Assembly (NCBI GenBank): GCA_016710235.1
Contig: JADJLG010000001.1
Span: 2,841,501 to 2,905,500, forward strand
From: Saprospiraceae bacterium
GTDB taxonomy: Bacteria; Bacteroidota; Bacteroidia; Chitinophagales; Saprospiraceae
Direction of reading: 5' to 3'
Length of the DNA stretch: 64,000 bases
The notes under the pieces were generated by a model. It searched no databases. It saw nothing but the letters and a program-made list of their open reading frames with translations, and was not told the origin of the DNA. The position numbers and the translations under genes were made by a program. This document shows, one piece after another, positions 53,202-62,213 of this stretch (position 1 is its first letter; every line of letters starts with the position of its first letter).

Positions 53202-53783
53202 CTATTGTAAAATTAAAAATAACATCAGGTAAATCCAAAGCACATCAACAAAATGCCAATACTGTCTTACCAGATCAAGTCTTAAAATTCGCCTTGCAGA
53301 ATTCAAAAAAGGCATTGAAAATGCGAATAAACTCGATACTAATAAAGCAGCTATTCCACCTAAAACATGCAGTGCATGAAATCCGGAAATCACATACAAA
53401 AACGAACCTGAAACATTCAAGTTGATCGCAATCCCTTGTGCAAACATAGATTTCCATCCCAGCACTTGCAAAGCAATAAAAATCACTCCGGTCACCAAAG
53501 AAAGGAAAATCCCTGCCTTGTAGGGTTTTTCGTTACCATTTTTGAAAGATCGATAAGCCCACTCAAGGCATAATGATGAAATCAACAAAACTATTGTGCT
53601 GAATAAAAATGCTGTGGGAAGTTTGAATTCATACCAATTTCCTGCAGGTTTTCTTACAAGGTATGCGCTCGTAAAAGCACCAAACATCATACTGATAGAA
53701 ACCATTCCTGCCCAGAGTGCAAACTTCAAGGCAAAGTATCTGCCTTCAGCTCCTTCCTTTGGTAATATGCCATACATTGCCAT
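53202..53783 (-). CDS. coxC: Cytochrome c oxidase subunit III, short form
   Basis: A 193-residue five-helix paralogue of the next gene. Blocks are KFALWAGMVSISMMFGAFTS, SGFHALHVLGGIAALLVSS and VRQYWHFVDVLWIYLMLFLI. It lacks the soluble insertion of its neighbour. Subunit III does not carry redox centres; it stabilises the catalytic core. The start overlaps the ctaB stop by one base. Confidence 0.92.
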   Translation of the reverse strand: MAMYGILPKEGAEGRYFALKFALWAGMVSISMMFGAFTSAYLVRKPAGNWYEFKLPTAFLFSTIVLLISSLCLEWAYRSFKNGNEKPYKAGIFLSLVTGVIFIALQVLGWKSMFAQGIAINLNVSGSFLYVISGFHALHVLGGIAALLVSSLFAFSMPFLNSARRILRLDLVRQYWHFVDVLWIYLMLFLILQ

Positions 53784-54682
53784 CAGCCAATCATGGATTG
53801 AATAGTGAACAAAATAAGCATACAGGGCAAATACAATATACTACAAAACATTAATGCTCTAGCTGCATGTCTATTATTGTCCGTATATAATCTTATACTG
53901 AAATATACATAAGCCAGCACCGAGGAAATTAATCCAACTGCAATGAGAGGATTATAATCGTAATGGACAAACATATATATGCATATCAACAAACTTATGC
54001 TGGTATATATTGCTGAATAAATTCCAAATAAAGGATCCGGTTTGCCATCAATATCCGCAATAAGTTTAAACCCGGCTTTGGTATAGTCATCATGTCCAAG
54101 CCATGCAATAGCCCAGAAATGAGGAAACTGCCATAAATATTGAATCGCAAACAAGCACAAAGCTTCAACAGTGATTGTCCCTTGAGCAGCTACTGCACCG
54201 ATTAATACAGGTAATGCCCCTGGTATTGCTCCGACAGGTACGGCTAACGTAGAATATCTTTTGAGTGGCGTGTACACAAATGTGTACATTACAAAAGAAA
54301 GCATACCAAGCAAAGATGCTAAAGGATTTATCAATCCTAGACTGGCTATGCCTAACAAACAAAATAAACCACTGATCAAAACAGCAAATGAAACATTCAT
54401 CCTGCTATCCGGCAAAGGTCTCAGTTTTGTCCTTTCCATAAGACGATCAAAATCTCTTTCCAACACCTGATTCAGTGCATTTGCTCCAAATGTAACAAAC
54501 ATCCCACCTATAGAAAGCAGCATAAAATTTTCCCAACTAAAATTGCCTCCGGACAATATCACATATGAAAGCATGGATGAAAAAACAACCATCAGGCTCA
54601 ATTTGAATTTGACAAGCTGACCAATATCCTTCAGAACGTTGTTCCTAGAAATTACGCTTACTTTGGTCTGTTGCTTGTTCAA
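53783..54682 (-). CDS. ctaB: Protoheme IX farnesyltransferase (heme O synthase)
   Basis: A 299-residue UbiA-superfamily membrane prenyltransferase that converts heme B to heme O for the oxidase. The first Asp-rich motif is ALNQVLERDFDRLMERTKLR, the second is AWLGHDDYTKAGFKLIAD. About eight helices are visible. Its place inside the cox operon supports the assignment. No ctaA (heme A synthase) is visible in the window, so heme O versus A at the oxidase is open. Confidence 0.95.
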   Translation of the reverse strand: MNKQQTKVSVISRNNVLKDIGQLVKFKLSLMVVFSSMLSYVILSGGNFSWENFMLLSIGGMFVTFGANALNQVLERDFDRLMERTKLRPLPDSRMNVSFAVLISGLFCLLGIASLGLINPLASLLGMLSFVMYTFVYTPLKRYSTLAVPVGAIPGALPVLIGAVAAQGTITVEALCLFAIQYLWQFPHFWAIAWLGHDDYTKAGFKLIADIDGKPDPLFGIYSAIYTSISLLICIYMFVHYDYNPLIAVGLISSVLAYVYFSIRLYTDNNRHAARALMFCSILYLPCMLILFTIQSMIG

Positions 54683-54720
54683 TTTATGCAGTATTGATGA
54701 TAAGAAAAAATACTATCTGA

Positions 54721-56571
54721 TTAATGAGAACTATCTTTTTCACCTTCTTTCAAAGGGATGTGCTGAGGAGTGAATTCGACCCCATCTTTTCCATAGTCAT
54801 ATGCCCACCTGGTAACTGTTGGAATTTTTCCCGGCCAGTTTCCATGACCCGGTTTGATAGGTGTTGTCCACTCCAGAGAATTTGATCCCCAAGGATTTTG
54901 TGTTGTCACCTTTCTACCTTTAAATATTGACCAAAAGAAGTTTACTACAAAAACCAGCTGAACAAAGAAAGTTAGAATAGCTGCTATAGTAATGAATCGA
55001 TTCATATCAGTAAAGCCTGAAAAGGCATCAAAACTATCAAATCTATAATAACGACGAGGTACGCCTGCTAAGCCTAAATAATGCATCGGCCCAAATACCG
55101 CATAAGCTCCTATTATGGTACCCCAGAAATGGATCTTCCCCATCGTTTCATTCATATATCTGCCAAACATTTTTGGAAACCAATTGTACACTCCGGCAAA
55201 CATTCCAAAAAACGCGGCAACACCCATTACAATATGAAAGTGTGCTACCACAAAATATGTATCATGTTGCTGAATATCGATTGCAGAATTGCCTAAGAAA
55301 ATTCCTGTAAGTCCTCCTGAGATAAACATAGATACGAATCCTATACTAAACATCATAGGCGTATTCATCCGGATATTTCCACCATACAAGGTGCTGATCC
55401 AGTTGAATACTTTGATAGCTGAAGGTATTGCAATCATCAAAGTGAAAGCAACAAAGAAGTTGGATATAAATGGGTTCAATCCTGACATAAACATGTGATG
55501 AGCCCAAACTATAAATGAAAGAAAGCCGATCGCTAACATCGAATAAATCATGGCTCTATATCCGAATATTGGCTTGCGTGAATGTACTGCCATGACTTCA
55601 GAAACCAAGCCCATTGCAGGCAATATAATAATATAAACCTCAGGGTGACCTAGAAACCAGAATAAGTGTTGAAATAAAATTGGACTACCCCCGATAACAT
55701 CTACCATTTTTCCATTAATAAAGATATCCGACAAGTAGAAACTTGTACCTAAACTTCTATCAAACAACAATAAGAAAAATCCTGAAGCTAAAACTGGAAA
55801 TGACAACAATCCGAGAATTGCAGTAAAAAGAAAAGCCCATATCGTAAGCGGCATTCTCCATAATGTCATACCGCGAGTCCGCAAATTAATGATAGTGGTA
55901 ATATAGTTGATTCCACCTAAGAGTACAGACACCACAAACAAGACCAATGATATCAACCACAAGGTCATTCCTGCCCCTGAACCTTGAGAAGCTTGTGGCA
56001 ATGCACTTAATGGTGGATATGCTGTCCAACCACCGGCAAATGGCCCTGTACTCAAGAACAAAGAATAAAACATTATGACGCTGGAAAGAAAGAAAAACCA
56101 ATATGACAACATATTTAAAAAAGGTGAAGCCATATCTCTTGCACCTACTTGCAATGGGATCAACAGGTTACTAAAAGTACCGCTCAAGCCTGCAGTCAAC
56201 ACAAAAAACACAATTATTGTCCCATGTATTGTCACTAAAGCATAATAGAACTCAGGATCGAGAGATCCAATTCCCGCATCATTTACAATTACCCATTTAC
56301 CCAAAATCGGTTTTAACCAGGAAATATCTGCGTCCGGATAACCAAGCTGAATTCTAAAAACCAAAGACATTGCTGCTCCAATAATCGCCCAAAAAATTCC
56401 GGTTATTAGAAATTGCCTTGCAATGATCTTATGATCCTGACTAAAAATATAAGTAGTCAGAAAATTCATCTGGTATTTATCCCCATGATGATGCTCATGA
56501 AAATGATCATCGTAGCCCTGGGTTTCGATCAGGACATCTGTTTCTTGATTATGATGATTGTTTGAGGACAT
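54721..56571 (-). CDS. coxA: Cytochrome c oxidase subunit I
   Basis: The catalytic heme-copper subunit that reduces oxygen and pumps protons; 616 residues, about twelve helices. The active-site block FLGHPEVYIIILPAMGLVSE has the His-Glu-Val-Tyr signature of A1-type oxidases (HisCuB-Tyr crosslink, D-channel Glu). Further ligands are in VWAHHMFMSGLNPF (CuB His pair) and DTYFVVAHFHIVMG (heme a3/a ligands). The His-rich N-terminus (HHNQETDV, FHEHHHGDKY) is cytoplasmic. It lies 14 bp after coxB. Confidence 0.97.
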   Translation of the reverse strand: MSSNNHHNQETDVLIETQGYDDHFHEHHHGDKYQMNFLTTYIFSQDHKIIARQFLITGIFWAIIGAAMSLVFRIQLGYPDADISWLKPILGKWVIVNDAGIGSLDPEFYYALVTIHGTIIVFFVLTAGLSGTFSNLLIPLQVGARDMASPFLNMLSYWFFFLSSVIMFYSLFLSTGPFAGGWTAYPPLSALPQASQGSGAGMTLWLISLVLFVVSVLLGGINYITTIINLRTRGMTLWRMPLTIWAFLFTAILGLLSFPVLASGFFLLLFDRSLGTSFYLSDIFINGKMVDVIGGSPILFQHLFWFLGHPEVYIIILPAMGLVSEVMAVHSRKPIFGYRAMIYSMLAIGFLSFIVWAHHMFMSGLNPFISNFFVAFTLMIAIPSAIKVFNWISTLYGGNIRMNTPMMFSIGFVSMFISGGLTGIFLGNSAIDIQQHDTYFVVAHFHIVMGVAAFFGMFAGVYNWFPKMFGRYMNETMGKIHFWGTIIGAYAVFGPMHYLGLAGVPRRYYRFDSFDAFSGFTDMNRFITIAAILTFFVQLVFVVNFFWSIFKGRKVTTQNPWGSNSLEWTTPIKPGHGNWPGKIPTVTRWAYDYGKDGVEFTPQHIPLKEGEKDSSH

Positions 56572-56585
56572 AATTTACAGAATTT

Positions 56586-58088
56586 TTAAAAGGATAAAAT
56601 TTTAAATTCAATGCGTCGGTTTTTAGCGCGACCTGCCGGAGTTTCATTACTTGCTATCGGCTTATCCGGACCAACACCGAAGCTTGACATTCGGCCTGTG
56701 TCAATTCCACGTGATGTAAGATACTCCTTTACAGCATTTGCTCTATCCAGAGATAAGCTGACATTAGCACTATGATCCCCGGTATTATCAGAATGTCCAC
56801 TGATGTCAACTTTTAGTTTAGGATTCTTGTCAAAGGCTTCTTTCAAAATTGAGAGCGCAGATTCAGATTCCGGAGAAAGCTTAGATGATCCTGATTCAAA
56901 ATAAATATTGTCTAGTGAAATCGTCCTCATTTCTTCTGTGGAACCCATCTCCATTGCCTTTGTAAGCGAAGTCTTCAATGCTTCTGCTTTTGAGAAAACC
57001 TCTGCTTTGATAGGCAATCCAACATATGGATCGGCATCAGTATTTCGAATATTTGACAAATAAAAAGACTTTTGACTTTTGTTCCACTGATCGAATTCTT
57101 CAGGTGTCACCACCTTCACAAGCCTTCGCATACTGTAATGGCCCTTTCCACAGAGCTCTGCACAAGCCAATTCAAAATTGAATGTTTTCCATTTAGGATC
57201 GCTTTTCGGATCATTTGGATCTGAAGGTAAATTCCATTCCGGGTACTTTCGAAGTTCCTGTCGATATTCTTCTGTGGTTTTATCCGGAGTCAGGATAAAA
57301 TACGTCGGGATCCCAGGAACAGCATCCATTTTAACGCGAAAATGTGGCAAATAAAAGTTGTGCAACACATCTCTTGCAGTGATTCGAACACGAATTTTTT
57401 TACCTTTTGGCAATACAAGTTCATCTGCATTAAAGTCATCGTGATTTCTATCGTCATGCCAATCTTGGCCAAGTTCGTTTTCACCCGGTCTTATTAATCG
57501 AAAGTCTTTTACACCTAGTTTCCCATCGGCACCAGGATACCTTAGATTCCACGCAAATTGCCAACCAGTGGCCTCTATTTCCAAATGATCTTCACCCTCA
57601 GAAATATCTGCCATGACTTTATTCCAGGTAACCAAGCCTTGAACAACCAATATTGTCATGACTAATGCCGGAACAGCTGTCCATATGACTTCTAGTTTAT
57701 TGTCATGCGGCAAAAACAAAGCTTTTTTTCCAGGCTTGTATCTATACTTATACGCGAACCAGAAAAGCGCAATGTGTGTCAGGAAAAATACTATGGAAGT
57801 AAAAAATAAAGTGATCTTGAAAGCATTGTCAACTCTATGGCCATGCTCAGAAGCAGGCTGATTCGGTCCAAAACCAAGAAGATAGTCTGAATAATAAATA
57901 GCGCTGACGATACATGCAACAAGAAAAATAGTACCGAAAATGAGGAAATAAATACCATTTGAATTAGCATTTCTCACTTCTGTAGCTTCCTCACCACGAA
58001 TTGCATTTGTAATATCATTAATCTTCGAAATCTGTATAATGACTACGAAGAGAATAATGATCGATAATATTATAATTAAACCTGTCAT
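56586..58088 (-). CDS. coxB: Cytochrome c oxidase subunit II with C-terminal OmpA-like domain
   Basis: 500 residues, against about 300-350 for the usual subunit II. An extra N-terminal helix, two helices (about 45-65 and 90-112, then 133-155) and the periplasmic cupredoxin domain follow. All CuA ligands are present: H243 (VLHNFYLPHF), C309, E311, C313, H317 and M320 (CAELCGKGHYSM). A linker (about 330-385) leads to an OmpA/MotB-type peptidoglycan-binding domain (about 389-500): NIYFESGSSKLSPESESALS, VDISGHSDNTGDHSAN, NRRIEFKIL. Electrons from cytochrome c enter through CuA. The OmpA domain should bind diaminopimelate in the cell wall, anchoring the oxidase. Confidence 0.95.
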   Translation of the reverse strand: MTGLIIILSIIILFVVIIQISKINDITNAIRGEEATEVRNANSNGIYFLIFGTIFLVACIVSAIYYSDYLLGFGPNQPASEHGHRVDNAFKITLFFTSIVFFLTHIALFWFAYKYRYKPGKKALFLPHDNKLEVIWTAVPALVMTILVVQGLVTWNKVMADISEGEDHLEIEATGWQFAWNLRYPGADGKLGVKDFRLIRPGENELGQDWHDDRNHDDFNADELVLPKGKKIRVRITARDVLHNFYLPHFRVKMDAVPGIPTYFILTPDKTTEEYRQELRKYPEWNLPSDPNDPKSDPKWKTFNFELACAELCGKGHYSMRRLVKVVTPEEFDQWNKSQKSFYLSNIRNTDADPYVGLPIKAEVFSKAEALKTSLTKAMEMGSTEEMRTISLDNIYFESGSSKLSPESESALSILKEAFDKNPKLKVDISGHSDNTGDHSANVSLSLDRANAVKEYLTSRGIDTGRMSSFGVGPDKPIASNETPAGRAKNRRIEFKILSF

Positions 58089-58106
58089 GTCAAACTCATT
58101 TTTCGA

Positions 58107-59378
58107 TTAGACGTGATGATGTAAACTTTCTTGTAAAAATGGATCATTTTTCGGAACGAGAGGAGCTTTAGCCAAAAAGTGCAAAGTAGTTGCTATGAAT
58201 AATGCTAAATAACCCAACATAAATCCGATATCTGCGATCCCCGGTATTGAAAATCCCATTTTGAATGAAGAAGCAGCTTCGTGTCCGTGCCCCGTCGCAG
58301 CTTCTGTCGCAGCTGCTGCATGATTCATTGATTCTTGAATGGTATGTAGGGCTCCCGGCTTTATCATTTGGAAAAGATCTACCCAGTGACCTATGAAAAC
58401 CAATAGTGCTGCCAAAATCATTGTACCATATTTTCGTTTACTATCATTTCTCATTAAAATTAAAAATGGCAAAAAGAAATTGACAAGCAAATTACCATAA
58501 AACAATGCCGGATATTCTTGGATCCTTGTTTTAAAATAAATCGTTTCCTCTCCAACGTTTCCATACCATATCAACATGTATTGAGAAAACCACAGGTAAG
58601 TCCAAAATATAGAAAATGCAAATAAATACTTTCCTAAATCGTGAAAGTGCTCTGAATTGACATTGCTATAATATCCTCTATTCTTTAGATAGATCAACAG
58701 TAATATAGTCAAAGCGATCATACTTACAAAGCAGCTAGCACTACAGTACCAAGCAAACATGGTGCTGTACCAATGAGCATCAACTGACATGACCCACAAC
58801 CAAATAGCAGCGGCACTTGAAAATCCTACGATTGGTAAAAAAATTGCTGCATAAAATTTCATTTGATTATAGTGGGAATGATCTTTTCCGCCATGATCAT
58901 CTTCATGAATACTTAAGCTTCTCAGTTTATGAGCAAAAAATATCCAAAATCCCATAATAATTGAACCTCCAATAAGGTACCAATACTTATTCAAAAAACT
59001 AGATTTTCCGGTCAAAACAGCATCACTCTGTACAGCCGGTTCATCTGCCCAATGGTATAAATGATGCCAATGAAGAAATACACCTAAACCTATAATCAGC
59101 ATCAACACAAATCCCACCAACATAAATTGCGACATTGCTTCCCACACTCGCTTGAATCCAACACTCCACCCTGCGTAAGCAGTTCGATTGACTGCAACAA
59201 AGAAAATTGCGAACAATGCAATGAGAGTAAAGTAAACGCTATTGTGTAAAAAATTAGTCCAGAATCTTGAAAAATGCTCGTCGTCATTTAACAATATATA
59301 GATCATAGATAGCAAACCAATCCCACCCATGATTCCCAGAATCAATTTGTCACGATTGGGTAATTGTATTGAGTTCAT
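58107..59378 (-). CDS. actF: Alternative complex III subunit ActF (quinol:cytochrome c oxidoreductase)
   Basis: A 423-residue multi-helix membrane protein of the NrfD-related ActF type, about ten helices. It lies between the monoheme cytochrome ActE gene and coxB, its standard place in Bacteroidota. Recognisable segments are FRRVWEAMSQFMLVGFVLML-like (GFKRVWEAMSQFMLVGFVLM), YWYLIGGSIIMGFWIFFAHK and FLPFLILMRNDSKRKYGTMI. There is a His-rich loop (HEDDHGGKDHSHYNQ). It helps hold the complex and may contribute a quinol site or proton path. Confidence 0.92.
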   Translation of the reverse strand: MNSIQLPNRDKLILGIMGGIGLLSMIYILLNDDEHFSRFWTNFLHNSVYFTLIALFAIFFVAVNRTAYAGWSVGFKRVWEAMSQFMLVGFVLMLIIGLGVFLHWHHLYHWADEPAVQSDAVLTGKSSFLNKYWYLIGGSIIMGFWIFFAHKLRSLSIHEDDHGGKDHSHYNQMKFYAAIFLPIVGFSSAAAIWLWVMSVDAHWYSTMFAWYCSASCFVSMIALTILLLIYLKNRGYYSNVNSEHFHDLGKYLFAFSIFWTYLWFSQYMLIWYGNVGEETIYFKTRIQEYPALFYGNLLVNFFLPFLILMRNDSKRKYGTMILAALLVFIGHWVDLFQMIKPGALHTIQESMNHAAAATEAATGHGHEAASSFKMGFSIPGIADIGFMLGYLALFIATTLHFLAKAPLVPKNDPFLQESLHHHV

Positions 59379-59407
59379 TTGATTTCTTCCTGTTTTGTTA
59401 GTCTAAC

Positions 59408-60232
59408 TTATTTATTTTTCTTCACCGGAGGTGTTACAACAGGTGTTGCAACATTCACTGTACTTTTTACCGCTTCCAGCTTTGCAATAGAATTGGTTAA
59501 GGTATTTTCTTTTTCAGAATAAACCAGATTTTTTGATGCAGCTTGCAGCGCACGAATATGGTGGATCACCTGCCATCTCTCTTCATAGGAGAGTTTATCA
59601 GAATACCCACCCATTACATTGAAACCGTACATGATAGCATGGTAATATCTTCCTTCTGATGATGTAATGAATTCGTCTTTCAAGAAGTTGGCCGGTTGCG
59701 CTGGATAGACTCCACCATCTTCCCTGACGAGATACCCCGCACCATCGCCTTTATCACCATGACATATGGCACAATATATACCATATAATTGTTTACCTTT
59801 TTCTAATCCTTGAGCAGTAATAGGATAAGCATTTCTAGTTATTTCTTTTTTTGCACGAGTTCTTTCTTCTTCAGAATCTCCATACAAATAAGCTACTTTG
59901 CCATTTGGGTTTACCCTGATTGCATTATTATATGCATCTCCAGACATTGCCATTTGATAGGCTTGGCGAGAAGAAGAGTCACCCGATAAATTTCCCCAAT
60001 ATCCTCTTGCTATTGTATTTTTTACAGGTTTGCGAGGTGAAGCATAATTTAAATATTCATCAGAATCCCAAGTATGATACCAATAGTAGTTATTGACATT
60101 TGCTTCGACCGCAGTAGAATGTACCATATCAGGCATATACTCATGTCCCGGAGAATTCCCTCCTGCAGGAGAACACGATTGCCCTACAAAGGCTATAAAT
60201 ATTGCGAAACTAAATATCTTCAATGTTTTCAT
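59408..60232 (-). CDS. actE: Alternative complex III subunit ActE, monoheme cytochrome c lipoprotein
   Basis: 274 residues with a lipoprotein signal (FIAFVGQSC, about residue 20). One c-type heme site, CAICHGDKGDGAGY (CxxCH), lies about residue 157. A distal Met candidate is in MYGFNVMGGYSDKLS. A Pro/Val/Lys-rich tail ends the protein. It passes electrons from the ActA/ActB centres toward the oxidase. It sits between actD and actF with spacings of 1 and 29 bp. Confidence 0.93.
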   Translation of the reverse strand: MKTLKIFSFAIFIAFVGQSCSPAGGNSPGHEYMPDMVHSTAVEANVNNYYWYHTWDSDEYLNYASPRKPVKNTIARGYWGNLSGDSSSRQAYQMAMSGDAYNNAIRVNPNGKVAYLYGDSEEERTRAKKEITRNAYPITAQGLEKGKQLYGIYCAICHGDKGDGAGYLVREDGGVYPAQPANFLKDEFITSSEGRYYHAIMYGFNVMGGYSDKLSYEERWQVIHHIRALQAASKNLVYSEKENTLTNSIAKLEAVKSTVNVATPVVTPPVKKNK

Positions 60233-60233
60233 C

Positions 60234-60755
60234 TTAGATAGTTTTTGTGTTTACTTCTTCTGCACCAGTATCATGAAAGAATGACTGAGCCTGTGCAACA
60301 GAAATCTCTCCTTTGTCAAATGCTATGCAGAACTTATCATCTGTAGTGCGCAAATCCAATTGAGGATTTGAAACCCCTGGCCATAATCCGCATATTGTAT
60401 AGAAGGTTATCGTCATCCCCCATGCTGCAAAGAGCACAGTCATTTCAAAAGTAATGGGAATAAAGGAAGGTACGGGCCAATAAGGTTTTCCTCCAAAAAT
60501 AATTGGCCAATCACTGGTAAAAATCCAAGTCATCCCTAAAAAGCCTGTCAGACAGCCTATTAATCCATAAACAAAACCCGCATGATGAAGTCGTGACTCC
60601 TCTAGTCCCATCGCTTGATCCAACCCATGCACCGGAAATGGAGTAAAAACATCCATGATTTCAAGATGATCTGCTTTGGCTTTTCTCACTGCACGAAGCA
60701 ATATCTCTTCGTCATTGTATATTCCGTAAATTACTTCTTTATGATATTGACGCAT
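60234..60755 (-). CDS. actD: Alternative complex III subunit ActD (DUF3341)
   Basis: 173 residues with a cytoplasmic N-terminal domain (VIYGIYNDEEILLRAVRKAK; DVFTPFPVHGLDQAMGLEES) and two membrane helices (GFVYGLIGCLTGFLGMTWIF; FAAWGMTITFYTICGLW). This is the DUF3341 layout. It is a small structural subunit of the complex. It is located 19 bp after actC and 1 bp before actE. Confidence 0.94.
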   Translation of the reverse strand: MRQYHKEVIYGIYNDEEILLRAVRKAKADHLEIMDVFTPFPVHGLDQAMGLEESRLHHAGFVYGLIGCLTGFLGMTWIFTSDWPIIFGGKPYWPVPSFIPITFEMTVLFAAWGMTITFYTICGLWPGVSNPQLDLRTTDDKFCIAFDKGEISVAQAQSFFHDTGAEEVNTKTI

Positions 60756-60774
60756 CGTTATCGAATTTTAATAA

Positions 60775-62193
60775 TTAATGGTGAATGTTATGAGAACTTT
60801 GTGATGAATGGTGTGAATGGTTCGCATGCTCACCGATATATTGATCTCCACCTGCTTTAAGGATATGTTTGATTTCAGCAATTGCTACCACAGGAGCTAC
60901 CCTTGTAAAAATCAGATATAATGTAAAGAACAAGCCTATCGTACCTACATAAATACCAATTTCAACCCAAGTTGGTTTATAATAGCTCCAAGATGATGGT
61001 AAATAGTCCCTTGCGAGTGTTGTTGCAATAATTACAAATCTCTCGAACCACATACCTATATTTACGAAAATAGACATGAAGAAAGTCACAAAAATGCTTC
61101 TTCTGAATTTTTTAACCCAAAAGATTTGAGGTGAGATAACGTTACAAGTCATCATACCAAAGTATGACCACCAGTATATACCCATAGCCCTATTGAAAAA
61201 AGCAAACTGTTCGTACACATAACCTGAATACCATGCGATGAATAACTCTGTTAAATAAGCAACTCCAACGATGGTACCAGTAACCAGAATAACTTTATTC
61301 ATGGATTCGACGTGTTCCAAAGTGATATATTCTTCAAGATGCAAAACTTTCCGTGTAATCACCATGAGTGTTTGAACCATCGCAAAGCCTGAGAAAATCG
61401 CTCCTGCAACAAAATACGGAGGAAAAATTGTAGTATGCCATCCGGGAATTACTGAAGTCGCGAAGTCAAAGCTGACTATAGTGTGTACAGAGAGTACCAG
61501 TGGTGTAGAAAGCCCGGCGAGAACCAGAGACAATGATTCCCATCTTTGCCAATGTTTTGCTGATCCAGTCCAACCGAATGAAAGTGAGTTGTATATTTTT
61601 TTTCTTAAGCCTGTAGCGCGATTTCGAATGGTGGCAAAGTCAGGTACCAAACCAGTATACCAAAATAATAAAGACACTGAAAAGTAGGTCGAAATTGCAA
61701 ATACGTCCCATAATAAGGGTGAATTGAAGTTTGGCCATAAAGGTCCTCGTGTGTTCGGATAAGGGAAGAAATAATAAACAACCCAAATTCTACCCACGTG
61801 GATCAGTGGAAATATAGCCGCACAAATGACCGCGAAAATCGTCATCGCTTCTGCTGCTCGGTTTACTCCAGTTCTCCAACGCTGTCTGAAAAGCATCAAA
61901 ATCGCAGAAATCAATGTACCTGCGTGGCCTATACCGATCCACCAAACGAAATTGGTGATATCATAACCCCAACCTATCGTCCTATTAAGATTCCAGCTAC
62001 CTGTGCCCATCCATATGGTCCAGAATATGCAAAAGAATCCATAGGACATTACAGCTACAGAAATAATAAATGCTATCACCCATGATCTTGAAGGTGATTT
62101 TTCAGTTGGAGAACACAAGTCTTCTGTAATCTGATGGTAGGTTTTGTGTCCTTCTACCAACGGACGCCTTACCGGAGAAACTACTACTGACAT
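60775..62193 (-). CDS. actC: Alternative complex III subunit ActC (NrfD-like quinol-oxidising membrane subunit)
   Basis: 472 residues with about ten helices of the NrfD/PsrC family. It shows FVWWIGIGHAGTLISAILML and HVGRIWVVYYFFPYPN near the quinol site, and later FAGFAMVQTLMVITR-like helices. It ends in a His-rich tail (EHANHSHHSSQSSHNIHH). ActC oxidises menaquinol and delivers electrons to the Fe-S clusters of ActB. It lies 20 bp after actB. Confidence 0.94.
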   Translation of the reverse strand: MSVVVSPVRRPLVEGHKTYHQITEDLCSPTEKSPSRSWVIAFIISVAVMSYGFFCIFWTIWMGTGSWNLNRTIGWGYDITNFVWWIGIGHAGTLISAILMLFRQRWRTGVNRAAEAMTIFAVICAAIFPLIHVGRIWVVYYFFPYPNTRGPLWPNFNSPLLWDVFAISTYFSVSLLFWYTGLVPDFATIRNRATGLRKKIYNSLSFGWTGSAKHWQRWESLSLVLAGLSTPLVLSVHTIVSFDFATSVIPGWHTTIFPPYFVAGAIFSGFAMVQTLMVITRKVLHLEEYITLEHVESMNKVILVTGTIVGVAYLTELFIAWYSGYVYEQFAFFNRAMGIYWWSYFGMMTCNVISPQIFWVKKFRRSIFVTFFMSIFVNIGMWFERFVIIATTLARDYLPSSWSYYKPTWVEIGIYVGTIGLFFTLYLIFTRVAPVVAIAEIKHILKAGGDQYIGEHANHSHHSSQSSHNIHH

Positions 62194-62213
62194 TTTCTGT
62201 TTTTTAGATATAA

